From Streptomyces monomycini (GTDB lineage Bacteria; Actinomycetota; Actinomycetes; Streptomycetales; Streptomycetaceae), in the NCBI RefSeq assembly GCF_022271435.1, contig NZ_JAFIQY010000039.1, forward strand, positions 1 to 64,000: a stretch of DNA of 64,000 bases, in the 5' to 3' direction. Position numbers and translations under genes: made by a program. Of the stretch, positions 8,263 through 16,336 are shown piece by piece. The notes under the pieces were generated by a model, which was given only the letters and a program-made list of their open reading frames with translations, did not search any database and was not told the DNA's origin. Position 1 is the stretch's first letter. Every line of letters begins with the position of its first letter.

Positions 8263-9009
8263 GTGCTCGACACCGGCCTCGCCGACCGTACCGTACTGAT
8301 CACCGGCAGCGCCCAGGGTCTCGGCGCCGCCCTCGTCCGCGCCTTCCACGCCGAAGGCGCGTACGTGGCGGCCCTGGACCGCGACGAGGCGGCCAACCGG
8401 GCGATGGCCGCGGACCTCGACCCGGGCGGGGAGCGCATCCGTACCGTCCACGCCGATCTGCGCGACCTCGCCGCCGCCGAGGAGGCCTACCGTACGGTCC
8501 GCGCCTGGCGTCCCGTGGACGTCCTGGTCAACAACGCGGCCCGGCCGCCGGCCGCCTCCCTGTGGGAGATCACCCCGGAGGAGTGGGACGAGGTCTTCGC
8601 GGTCAACCTGCGCGCCGTCTTCTTCCTCACCCGGGCCGTCGCCGCGGACCTGCGCGAACGCGGCTACGGGCGCATGGTGAACATGGCCTCGATCGCCGGG
8701 CAGACGCCCCGGCCCACCGGCGCCGCGTACGGGACCTCCAAGGCCGGGCTGATCGCGTTGAGCCGGGTCTTCGCCGCCGAGCTGGCCGGCGACGGCATCA
8801 CCGTCAACACCGTCGCGCCCGCGATGATCGACACGCCGATGGTCCGCTCCGTGTCGCCCGCGGCGCTGGCCGGGCTGACCGCGCAGGTGCCGCTCGGGCG
8901 GATCGCCACTCCGGAGGAGGTGGCCCGCGTCGCCGTCTTCCTGGCGTCGGAGGAAACGTTCGTCACCGGCGCCACGTACGACGTCAACGGTGGCGCGTTG
9001 ATGCGCTGA
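8263..9009 (+). CDS. short-chain dehydrogenase/reductase (IacE/FabG-like)
   Basis: Classical NAD(P)-dependent SDR, 248 residues. Cofactor motif TGSAQGLG near the N-terminus, NNA motif in VLVNNAARPP, catalytic Ser in MVNMASIAG and the YxxxK pair in AAYGTSKAG; C-terminal GGALMR. The GTG at 8263 is preceded by AAGGAG. Operon with the IacB-like gene and under the divergent ArsR-like regulator. Confidence 0.88.
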   Translation: MLDTGLADRTVLITGSAQGLGAALVRAFHAEGAYVAALDRDEAANRAMAADLDPGGERIRTVHADLRDLAAAEEAYRTVRAWRPVDVLVNNAARPPAASLWEITPEEWDEVFAVNLRAVFFLTRAVAADLRERGYGRMVNMASIAGQTPRPTGAAYGTSKAGLIALSRVFAAELAGDGITVNTVAPAMIDTPMVRSVSPAALAGLTAQVPLGRIATPEEVARVAVFLASEETFVTGATYDVNGGALMR

Positions 9010-9024
9010 GGGAACCGGGGGAGG

Positions 9025-10128
9025 TCAGCCGGTCAGGGCCTTTTCGAGTGCCTCCGTGAAGCGGTCCGTCGTCGCCCGGTCCCGTACCGCCAGCCGCAGC
9101 CACTCCGGGCCCAGCCCCGGAAACGTGTCGCCGCGCCGTACCGCGAAGCCGAGCGTCCGCAGCCGGGTGCGGACGGCCGCCGCGTCCGGCAGCCGGACCA
9201 GGACGAACGGGCCCTCGGCCGGTGCCATGGTCCGCACCCGCTGGCCGTCGGGCCCGCGTACCTGTGCCAGCCGGGCCAGCAGGTGGTTCCGGTCCGCCGC
9301 GATCCGCCGGGCCGCGTCCGCCGCCTCCGCCAGCGCCGCCGGTTCGCAGCACGCCTCGGCCGCGGCGAGGGCCGGTGCCGAGACGGGCCACAGGGGCTGG
9401 GCCCGCTCCAGGTCCGCGATGATCTCCGGGGCGGCCAGGACGTAACCGATCCGCAGGCCCGCCAGGCCCCACGTCTTGGTCAGGCTGCGCAGGACGACGA
9501 GTCCGGGTACGTCCGTACGCGACGCCAGCGACGCGTGCTCGCCCGGCACCGCGTCCATGAACGCCTCGTCCACGACCAGGGTGCGGCCGGGCCGCGCCAG
9601 CCGGACGATCTCCTCGGCGGGGTGCAGGACGGAGGTGGGGTTGGTCGGGTTGCCGACGACGACGAGGTCGGCCTCGTCGGGGACCGCGTCCGCGGCCAGC
9701 CGGAAGCCGTTCCGCTCGGTGAGCAGCAGCCGTTCGACCGGGTGCCCGGCGTCGCGCAGCGCCGACTCCGGCTCGGTGAACTGCGGGTGCACGACGAGCG
9801 GCCGCCCGGCCCGTACGGCGCGGGCGATCAGGACGAACGCCTCCGCCGCCCCCGCCGTCAGCAGCACCCGCTCCGGTGGGAGGCCGTGCCGGGCCGCCAC
9901 CGCCCGGCGCGCCGGAACGCCGTCCGGGTACGCGGCGAGCCCGTCCAGCGAGGCCGCGATGCGTGCCTTGAGCCAGGCCGGCGGCGTATCGGCGCGCACG
10001 TTGACCGCGAGATCGGTCAGCCCGGCGTCGGCGCCGCGCACTTCCGCGTCCCCGTGGTGGCGCAGGTCCGGTTCGTACGGGTGCGGGCCGGGTATGCCGC
10101 CGGGGGCGGCGGACGGCGGGGTGGTCAC
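9025..10128 (-). CDS. cobC: PLP-dependent aminotransferase CobC (Rv2231c type)
   Basis: 367-residue fold-type I enzyme related to L-threonine-O-3-phosphate decarboxylase/histidinol-phosphate aminotransferase, expected to supply the aminopropanol phosphate arm for cobalamin. Motifs: LTAGAAEAFVLIARA, VVGNPTNPTSVL, VVDEAFMDAVP and the PLP lysine in VLRSLTKTWGLAGLRIGY. Start is GTG at 10128 with AAGGAGAC before it; the GTGA overlap with the upstream cobE stop (4 nt) shows translational coupling. The wider open frame upstream is antisense noise. Confidence 0.85.
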   Translation of the reverse strand: MTTPPSAAPGGIPGPHPYEPDLRHHGDAEVRGADAGLTDLAVNVRADTPPAWLKARIAASLDGLAAYPDGVPARRAVAARHGLPPERVLLTAGAAEAFVLIARAVRAGRPLVVHPQFTEPESALRDAGHPVERLLLTERNGFRLAADAVPDEADLVVVGNPTNPTSVLHPAEEIVRLARPGRTLVVDEAFMDAVPGEHASLASRTDVPGLVVLRSLTKTWGLAGLRIGYVLAAPEIIADLERAQPLWPVSAPALAAAEACCEPAALAEAADAARRIAADRNHLLARLAQVRGPDGQRVRTMAPAEGPFVLVRLPDAAAVRTRLRTLGFAVRRGDTFPGLGPEWLRLAVRDRATTDRFTEALEKALTG

Positions 10129-10589
10129 GACGTCTCCTTGGTGCAGAGGTGGTGAGGTGTGCGTCCGTGTGCCACGGCGCAGGTGGCCCGGGCCCCGGGC
10201 CGCGACGTGCGTTTGCCGACGAGGAGCCGGGCCGTGCCGGAGGCACTCGTGGTGAGGGCATCCATGGTGAGGGCATCCGCGCCGGTCAGCGCCGCGGCCT
10301 CCGCGACGCTCGGCGTGCCGGTGGCGGCCAGCGCCGCGGCGGACGGATGCGGTACGGGTACGGCGGCCAGTACCGCGGCCGGGTACGCCAGCAGCGGTAC
10401 GCCGAGCCGCTCGGCCGCCTCGGTCAGCCCCGGCTCCGCCGCCTTGGTGTCCACGGTCGCGAGCGCGGTGATCGCTCCGGGTGTCGTGCCCGCGGCCGCG
10501 AGAGTGTCCCTGACGAGTGCCAGCACCTCGGTGGCCGGGACGCCCCGGCGGGCGCCGACGCCGACGACGATGACCGGTGCCGCGCTCAT
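10125..10589 (-). CDS. cobE: cobalamin biosynthesis protein CobE/CbiG C-terminal domain
   Basis: 154 residues beginning VIVVGVGARRGVPATEVLALV, with ATVDTKAAEPGLTEAAERLGVPL and the characteristic TGTPSVAEAAAL; this is the CbiG_C/CobE fold, here as a stand-alone domain without the CbiG N-terminal part. In other bacteria it is linked to ring contraction and C1/C20 chemistry of corrin synthesis. It overlaps cobC by 4 nt. Confidence 0.82.
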   Translation of the reverse strand: MSAAPVIVVGVGARRGVPATEVLALVRDTLAAAGTTPGAITALATVDTKAAEPGLTEAAERLGVPLLAYPAAVLAAVPVPHPSAAALAATGTPSVAEAAALTGADALTMDALTTSASGTARLLVGKRTSRPGARATCAVAHGRTPHHLCTKETS

Positions 10590-10741
10590 CGCGTCCGTCC
10601 CGCGCCGCGGACAGCTGGGTTCCGTACGTCCGGGATCCGGGCAGCCGGGCCCCGGACGTCCGCGCCCCGGACATGCGGGATGCCCGGCCGGTCAGTAAGC
10701 AGGAGTGAGGGGTGCCGGAACCCCGGGGAAGGGGTGAGACC

Positions 10742-11467
10742 GTGCCGGTGGTCATCGCGCTGGGCGCGTTCCTGATGACCCTGGTCGGCGGCTGGGTCGC
10801 CCACCGGGTCACCGACCGCCGCCATCTGGTCCTGGGGCTGGCGGGCGGCCTGATGCTGGGCGTGGTCGGCCTCGACCTGCTGCCCGAGGCGCTGGAGGCG
10901 GCGGGCGAGGAGATTCACGGAGTGCCGGCCGCGCTGCTCTGTTTCGTCCTGGGTTTCCTCGCCGCGCACGCGGTGGAACGGCTGCTGGCGGTCCGCAAGG
11001 CGGCGCACGGCATGGACCCGGAGGAACGGGTGCCGCAGGTCGGCCTGACGGCCGCGGCGGCCATGGTGGTGCACAGCTTCATGGACGGCTTTGCGATCGG
11101 CCTGGCGTACCAGGTGGGGCGGGAGATGGCGGTGGCCGTGGCGATCGCCGTCATCGCCCACGACTTCGCGGACGGCTTCAACACGTACACCATCACCAGC
11201 CTGTACGGGAACGCCCGCAACCGGGCGCTGACCATGCTCGGCGCGGACGCGGTGGCCCCGCTGGCCGGTGCCGCCTCGACGCTGCTGTTCACCCTTCCGG
11301 AGCAATGGCTCGGGATTTACCTGGGCTTCTTCGGCGGAGTCCTGCTCTATCTGGCGACCTCCGACATCCTCCCGGAGGCGCACCACGACCATCCGGCGCT
11401 GTCCACTTTGCTGTGCACGGTGGCGGGCGTGGGATTCATCTGGCTGGTGGTCGGCCTCGCGGGCTGA
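10742..11467 (+). CDS. ZIP-family metal transporter
   Basis: 241 residues, about eight hydrophobic segments. The two signature helices are visible as VVHSFMDGFAIGLA (HxxxDG) and IAHDFADGFNTY (HDxxDG), which bind the metal in ZIP carriers; a His/Asp-rich stretch (EAHHDHPALS) follows. The GTG at 10742 with GAAGGGG upstream is preferred over the GTG at 10712, which has none. It interrupts the cob genes on the opposite strand; uptake of cobalt or zinc for B12 synthesis is plausible but unproven. Confidence 0.82.
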   Translation: MPVVIALGAFLMTLVGGWVAHRVTDRRHLVLGLAGGLMLGVVGLDLLPEALEAAGEEIHGVPAALLCFVLGFLAAHAVERLLAVRKAAHGMDPEERVPQVGLTAAAAMVVHSFMDGFAIGLAYQVGREMAVAVAIAVIAHDFADGFNTYTITSLYGNARNRALTMLGADAVAPLAGAASTLLFTLPEQWLGIYLGFFGGVLLYLATSDILPEAHHDHPALSTLLCTVAGVGFIWLVVGLAG

Positions 11468-11468
11468 T

Positions 11469-11496
11469 CCGGTGCGCCGGGAGTGAGCGCCACCGG
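11469..11496. terminator. imperfect hairpin between convergent genes
   Basis: CCGGTG.CGC and GCGC.CACCGG arms flank a 9-nt loop between the ZIP gene and the VOC gene. Weak because of a bulge. Confidence 0.4.
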
Positions 11497-11505
11497 GAAG
11501 GAACG

Positions 11506-12150
11506 TCACGGCGCGCCGGCTCCCAGGCCGACCGAGACCGGTCCGTTGCGGCCCTCCAGTACGGCCGACAGGCCCGGTTCGTCGCCGGCGTCGACGCTGA
11601 GCGTGGCGCCGAGGGCGGCCAGCTCGGCGCGGATCGTCGACGGGTCGGGGTGCGTACCGGAGAGCGAGCGCAGCGGTACGACCGGCAGGCCCTGCGCGGC
11701 CGCCGGGTGCGGCGTGTCGCCCCAGTCCAGCAGGAACGGGACCAGGCCACCGCCGGTACGCGGCGGCGTCAGCGTCCAGGAGAGGGTGCCGCCGTCCGGT
11801 GTGCGGCGGGACATCACCACCGGCTCGCCCGGGTCGTACCCCAGCGCGCGGGCCTGTGCCACGTGCCGGGCGATCCCCCGCACCCGGACCGCCCAGTGAG
11901 CCAGCCGCGGGCCGCGCAGCGCGTCGATGCCGAACCAGCGCGGCGCCTCGGGGGCTGGCTGCGCGGGGTCCGGGCCGATGATCTCCAGGTAGGCGCCGTC
12001 GCCCAGGCCCAGCAGGGCATTGCGGGTGCCCCGTCCCGGGTGGCCGCCGCCCGGCACCGGCCGGACACCGGTCAGCGCGGCGACCTCGGCGGCAGTGCCC
12101 TCCAGGTCGGGCGTGGCGAGGACCAGATGGTCCAGAACGGCGTCAGCCAC
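11506..12150 (-). CDS. VOC (glyoxalase-like) family protein
   Basis: 214-residue protein of the glyoxalase_3/VOC fold: LDHLVLATPDLEGTAAEVAALTG at the N-terminus and NALLGLGDGAYLEIIGPDP, the usual His and Glu metal positions. The GTG at 12150 has GGAGG 6 nt before it and overlaps the cobB end by 8 nt, so it is co-translated with the cobalamin operon although no VOC protein is a known B12 enzyme. Function unknown. Confidence 0.78.
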   Translation of the reverse strand: MADAVLDHLVLATPDLEGTAAEVAALTGVRPVPGGGHPGRGTRNALLGLGDGAYLEIIGPDPAQPAPEAPRWFGIDALRGPRLAHWAVRVRGIARHVAQARALGYDPGEPVVMSRRTPDGGTLSWTLTPPRTGGGLVPFLLDWGDTPHPAAAQGLPVVPLRSLSGTHPDPSTIRAELAALGATLSVDAGDEPGLSAVLEGRNGPVSVGLGAGAP

Positions 12151-13540
12151 AGCGGGCCTCCAGCGGCGGGCGGTCGGCGGCACGGGCGGCCAGGCGGTGG
12201 GCCAGCGACGGCTCGGCCGCCCAGTGGACGTGCAGGTACGAGGCGTGCACCCCGTCCTGTACGTGGCCCTCCACCCGGCGCGCGGGATGGGTCATGCCCC
12301 AGGCGGGGGACGCGCCCGCGCCCGGTTCCAGCACCGTACGGTGGAACTCGTGGCCCCGCACCCGCGTACCGGCCACGGCCAGGGCGTTGTCGGCCAGCGC
12401 CACCGCCTCCCGGTAGCCCAGCGTGAGCCGTTCCGACATCCGCGCGTCGGCGGGCAGCACCCCGCACATCGGCTTGCCGTCGAGGGTTCGGGACAGGTAG
12501 AGCAGCCCGGCGCACTCGGCGACGACCGGTGCGCCGGAGGCCGCCAGAGCCACGACGGCCCGGCGCAGCGGCTCATTGGCCGACAGCTCGGCCGCGTACA
12601 TCTCGGGGAAGCCGCCGCCGATCACCAGGGCCTGCGTCCCGGCGGGCAGCCGCTCGTCGCGCAGCGGGTCGAAGACGGCCACCTCGGCACCGGCGGCCGT
12701 CAGCAGTTCGGCGTGCTCGGCGTACGAGAACGTGAACGCGGCGCCGCCCGCGACGGCCACCACGGGCTTGCCGGGGACCGCGGCCGCCCCCTGGGTGCTC
12801 TGCGCGACGGCGAGCGCCGGGTCCCAGGCCGTGCCGGGCAGCTCCGGCGCGCTGTGCGCCAGCGCCAGCAGCGCCTTGAGGTCGCAGCCCTCCCGTACCT
12901 GGGCGGCCTGCGCCCGTACGGACTCCAGCGCGTCGGCCTGCCGTTCGGCGACCGGGATCAGGCCCAGGTGCCGCGACGGCGTCTGGACCTGCGGCGCCCG
13001 GCGCAGCGCGCCCAGCACCGGCACGCCCGCCTCGTCCAGTGCCGCGCGCAGCAGCTCCTCGTGCCGGTCCGAGCCGACCTTGTTCAGGATCACCCCGGCC
13101 AGCCGTACCTCCGGGTCCCAGGACGCGAAGCCGTGCACCAGCGCGGCCACCGACCGGGACTGCGCCGAGGCGTCCACGACCAGCACCACCGGTGCCCGCA
13201 GCAGCTTGGCGACCTGCGCGGTGGAAGCCAGTTCGCCGAGCCCGGAGGCACCGTCGTAGAGCCCCATCACGCCCTCGACCACCGCCAGGTCGGCGTCGGC
13301 CGACCCGTGCAGGAGCAACGGCGCGATCTGGTCGGGGCCGCACAGGTACGCGTCCAGGTTGCGGCCCGGCCGGCCGGTGGCCAGCGCGTGGTAGCCCGGG
13401 TCGATGTAGTCCGGGCCCACCTTGTGCGCGGAGACCGTGAGTCCGGCCTCGGTGAAGGCCGCCATCAGGCCGGTGGCGACGGTCGTCTTGCCGCTGCCCG
13501 AGGCGGGCGCGGCGATGACGAGCCGGGGGATCGTACTCAC
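12143..13540 (-). CDS. cobB: cobyrinic acid a,c-diamide synthase (CobB/CbiA)
   Basis: ATP- and glutamine-dependent amidation of the a and c carboxylates. 465 residues: N-terminal dethiobiotin-synthetase-like ATPase with APASGSGKTTVATGL, then AHKVGPDYIDPGYH and VVEGVMGLYDG; C-terminal class I glutamine amidotransferase with the nucleophile Cys in VVAECAGLLYLSRTL and the His in GHEFHRT. Length fits the aerobic CobB. It follows cobO by 61 nt. Confidence 0.95.
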   Translation of the reverse strand: MSTIPRLVIAAPASGSGKTTVATGLMAAFTEAGLTVSAHKVGPDYIDPGYHALATGRPGRNLDAYLCGPDQIAPLLLHGSADADLAVVEGVMGLYDGASGLGELASTAQVAKLLRAPVVLVVDASAQSRSVAALVHGFASWDPEVRLAGVILNKVGSDRHEELLRAALDEAGVPVLGALRRAPQVQTPSRHLGLIPVAERQADALESVRAQAAQVREGCDLKALLALAHSAPELPGTAWDPALAVAQSTQGAAAVPGKPVVAVAGGAAFTFSYAEHAELLTAAGAEVAVFDPLRDERLPAGTQALVIGGGFPEMYAAELSANEPLRRAVVALAASGAPVVAECAGLLYLSRTLDGKPMCGVLPADARMSERLTLGYREAVALADNALAVAGTRVRGHEFHRTVLEPGAGASPAWGMTHPARRVEGHVQDGVHASYLHVHWAAEPSLAHRLAARAADRPPLEARCG

Positions 13541-13601
13541 GGTCTGACTGCTCCTGGTCCTGGTCCTGCCGCCGGCGTCGCCGAGGTGTCCGGCCGCTCC
13601 G

Positions 13602-14201
13602 TCACCACTCGATGCCCCGCTGGCCCTTCTGGCCCGCGTCCATCGGGTGCTTGACCTTGGTCATCTCGGTCACCAGGTCCGCGACGTCGCACAGCTCCTG
13701 CGGCGCGTTGCGGCCGGTGATCACGACGTGCTGGTGGCCCGGCCGGTCGCGCAGGACGGAGACGACCTCGGCGGGGTCCACCCATCCCCAGTGCATCGGG
13801 TAGGCGAACTCGTCGAGCACGTACAGCTTGTACGTCTCGGCGGCCAGGTCCCGCTTGACCTGCTCCCAGCCCTCGCGGGCCGCCTCCTCGTTGCTGAACT
13901 GGGAGTCGCGCTGGACCCACGACCAGCCCTCGCCCATCTTGTGCCAGGCGACCGTGCCGCCCTCGCCGGTCTCGCCGAGCACCCGCAGCGCCCGCTCCTC
14001 GCCCACCTTCCACTTCGCCGACTTCACGAACTGGAACACCCCGACCGGCCAGCCCTGGTTCCACGCCCGCAGCGCCAGCCCGAAGGCGGCGGTGGACTTG
14101 CCCTTGCCGGGGCCGGTGTGGACGAGGACCAGCGGGCGGTTGCGGCGCTGGCGGGTGGTGAGTCCGTCGTCCGGGACGACGGACGGCTGTCCCTGAGGCA
14201 T
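13602..14201 (-). CDS. cobO: cob(I)yrinic acid a,c-diamide adenosyltransferase CobO
   Basis: Attaches the 5'-deoxyadenosyl group to the corrinoid cobalt. 199 residues with the P-loop HTGPGKGKSTAAFGLALRA and the family segments QFVKSAKWKVGEERAL and YKLYVLDEFAYPMHWGWVD. Its ATG shares one base with the stop of the chelatase gene (TAATG), indicating tight coupling. Confidence 0.95.
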   Translation of the reverse strand: MPQGQPSVVPDDGLTTRQRRNRPLVLVHTGPGKGKSTAAFGLALRAWNQGWPVGVFQFVKSAKWKVGEERALRVLGETGEGGTVAWHKMGEGWSWVQRDSQFSNEEAAREGWEQVKRDLAAETYKLYVLDEFAYPMHWGWVDPAEVVSVLRDRPGHQHVVITGRNAPQELCDVADLVTEMTKVKHPMDAGQKGQRGIEW

Positions 14202-16336
14202 TAAGCGGCCCTCCGAGTGGTGTGGTGATGGCCCTGTCCGCGGACGTCGCGGACGAGCGCGGAGACGCTGTCCGCGCGCAGTTCGTCGAGGGTGACGGCG
14301 GTGCCCTGGAGGTCGCGGGCCAGTTCGCCCGCCAGGCCCAGCCGTACCGGCCCGGCCTCGCAGTCGACGACCACCGAGGCGACGCCCTCGGCGCCGAGCA
14401 GCCGTGCGGCGCGCGAGGTGCGCACCAGCGGCTCGGGGCCGCCGGTGGACCGCCCGTCGGTGACGACGACCAGCAGCGGCCGCCGCGAGGCGTCCCGCAG
14501 CCGTTCCACCCGCAGCACCTCGTGGGCCTTGAGCAGGCCCGCGGACAGCGGCGTCCGGCCGCCGGTGGGCAGCGACTCCAGCCGGGTCGCGCCCGCCTCC
14601 ACCGACGAGGTGGGCGGCAGCGCCAGTTCGGCGTCCGCGCCGCGGAAAGTGATCATGCCGATCTTGTCGCGCCGCTGGTAGGCGTCGAGGAGCAGCGAGA
14701 GCACCGCGCCCTTGACCGCGCTCATCCGCTTGCGTGCCGCCATCGAGCCGGACGCGTCCACGACGAAGAGGACGAGGTTGCCCTCCCGGCCCTCGCGCAC
14801 CGCCTCGCGCAGGTCGTCCCGGCGCACCACCAGGCCCGGGCCCCGGCGGCCGCGCGCCACCTGGTGCGGCGCGGCGGCCTGCACGGTCGCGGCCAGGTGC
14901 AGCTTGGTCAGGGTGCCCTGCGGGCGCCGCGCGCCGGTGGTCCGGCCGTGCGCCGTACGGGCGCGGGAGCGGCGGCCGTCCGCGCCCTCGCCGAGCCCCG
15001 GGACGTCGAGCCGCCGGGTACGGAAGGGCTCGCCCGCGCCGACGGCGGCCGTTTCGCCGCCCTCGCCAGGGGTGTTGTCCCTGTCACCCTCGGACTGTGC
15101 CTTCGGGTCGGCCGGAGCCGGGTCGGACTCCGGGCCTTGCGCCTGCTCGGGCAGCTGAGGCTGGTCGTGCGCCTGCGGCTGGTCGTGCGGGGCCTGGGCG
15201 TCCTCGCCCTGCGGGCCGTCCGCGCCGCCGTCACCGTCCTGCGGCGGCTGTCCGCCGCCGGGGCCGTCGGGGCCGCCGTCGGGGCCGCCGTCCGGGTCGG
15301 GTTCCGGGTCGTCGTCCTCGTCGGCGGCGAACTCCTCCAGCGTCTGGTCGAGCTTGTCCTCGTCCAGGCCGGGGGCGTCGAACGGGTTGCGGCGGCGCCG
15401 GTGGGGGAGCGCCAGCAGGGCGGCCTGCCGGACGTCCTCCTCGCGGACCTCCGTACGGCCCGCCCAGGCGGCCAGCGCGCAGGCGGTACGTGCCATCACG
15501 ATGTCGGCGCGCATGCCGTCCACCTCGAACGCGGCGCACACCGCGGCGATCTGCCGCAGCACCGCGTCCCCGAGGGCCACGTCCGGCAGCAGTGCCCGCG
15601 CGGCGGCGATCCGCTCCCGCAGCTCGCCCTCCTCGACCGCCCAGCGCGCCCCGAAACCCTCCGGGTCCGCGTCGTACGCCAGCCGCCGCCGGACGACCTC
15701 CACCCGCTGGTCCGGCTCGCGGGACGCGGCGACCTCCACGGTCAGTCCGAAGCGGTCCAGCAACTGCGGCCGCAGCTCGCCCTCTTCGGGATTCATCGTG
15801 CCGACGAGCAGGAAGCGCGCGGCGTGCCGTACGGAGACGCCCTCGCGCTCCACGTACGAGGCGCCCATGGCGGCGGCGTCCAGCAGCAGGTCCACGAGGT
15901 GGTCGTGGAGGAGGTTGACCTCGTCGACGTACAGGATGCCGCGGTGCGCGTCCGCCAGCAGGCCCGGCTCGAACGCCTTCACGCCCTCCGACAGTGCCCG
16001 CTCGATGTCCAGCGCGCCGACGAGACGGTCCTCGGAGGCGCCGACGGGGAGCTCGACCATGCGGGCCGGGCGGTCCTCCGCGCCGGCCGCCTCGTGCGGG
16101 CCGTCCGGGCAGGCCGGGTCCGGCGCGGCCGGGTCGCAGGAGAAGCGGCAGCCGGTGACGACGGGGACGTCCGGCATCAGCGCCGTCAGGCCCCGTACGA
16201 TCGTCGACTTCGCGGTGCCCTTCTCGCCGCGGACGAGCACCCCGCCGATGGCCGGCGAGATGGCGTTGAGCAGCAGGCTCAGCCGCATGTCGGACATGCC
16301 GACGACCGCGGTGAACGGGTAAGGGACCGTTGCCAT
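14201..16336 (-). CDS. putative cobaltochelatase ATPase subunit (ChlI-ChlD fusion)
   Basis: 711 residues. N-terminal AAA+ domain of magnesium chelatase subunit I: VGMSDMRLSLLLNAI, Walker A GEKGTAKST, Walker B GILYVDEVNLL, sensor LLVGTMNPEEGEL. Middle is a long acidic, Pro/Gly-rich linker (about residues 330-430). C-terminal von Willebrand A domain with the MIDAS motif VVDASGSMAARKRMS. Such fused I/D subunits pair with a CobN-type large subunit to insert cobalt; no CobN is present in this cluster. TAATG couplings on both sides tie it to cobQ and cobO. Confidence 0.9.
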   Translation of the reverse strand: MATVPYPFTAVVGMSDMRLSLLLNAISPAIGGVLVRGEKGTAKSTIVRGLTALMPDVPVVTGCRFSCDPAAPDPACPDGPHEAAGAEDRPARMVELPVGASEDRLVGALDIERALSEGVKAFEPGLLADAHRGILYVDEVNLLHDHLVDLLLDAAAMGASYVEREGVSVRHAARFLLVGTMNPEEGELRPQLLDRFGLTVEVAASREPDQRVEVVRRRLAYDADPEGFGARWAVEEGELRERIAAARALLPDVALGDAVLRQIAAVCAAFEVDGMRADIVMARTACALAAWAGRTEVREEDVRQAALLALPHRRRRNPFDAPGLDEDKLDQTLEEFAADEDDDPEPDPDGGPDGGPDGPGGGQPPQDGDGGADGPQGEDAQAPHDQPQAHDQPQLPEQAQGPESDPAPADPKAQSEGDRDNTPGEGGETAAVGAGEPFRTRRLDVPGLGEGADGRRSRARTAHGRTTGARRPQGTLTKLHLAATVQAAAPHQVARGRRGPGLVVRRDDLREAVREGREGNLVLFVVDASGSMAARKRMSAVKGAVLSLLLDAYQRRDKIGMITFRGADAELALPPTSSVEAGATRLESLPTGGRTPLSAGLLKAHEVLRVERLRDASRRPLLVVVTDGRSTGGPEPLVRTSRAARLLGAEGVASVVVDCEAGPVRLGLAGELARDLQGTAVTLDELRADSVSALVRDVRGQGHHHTTRRAA

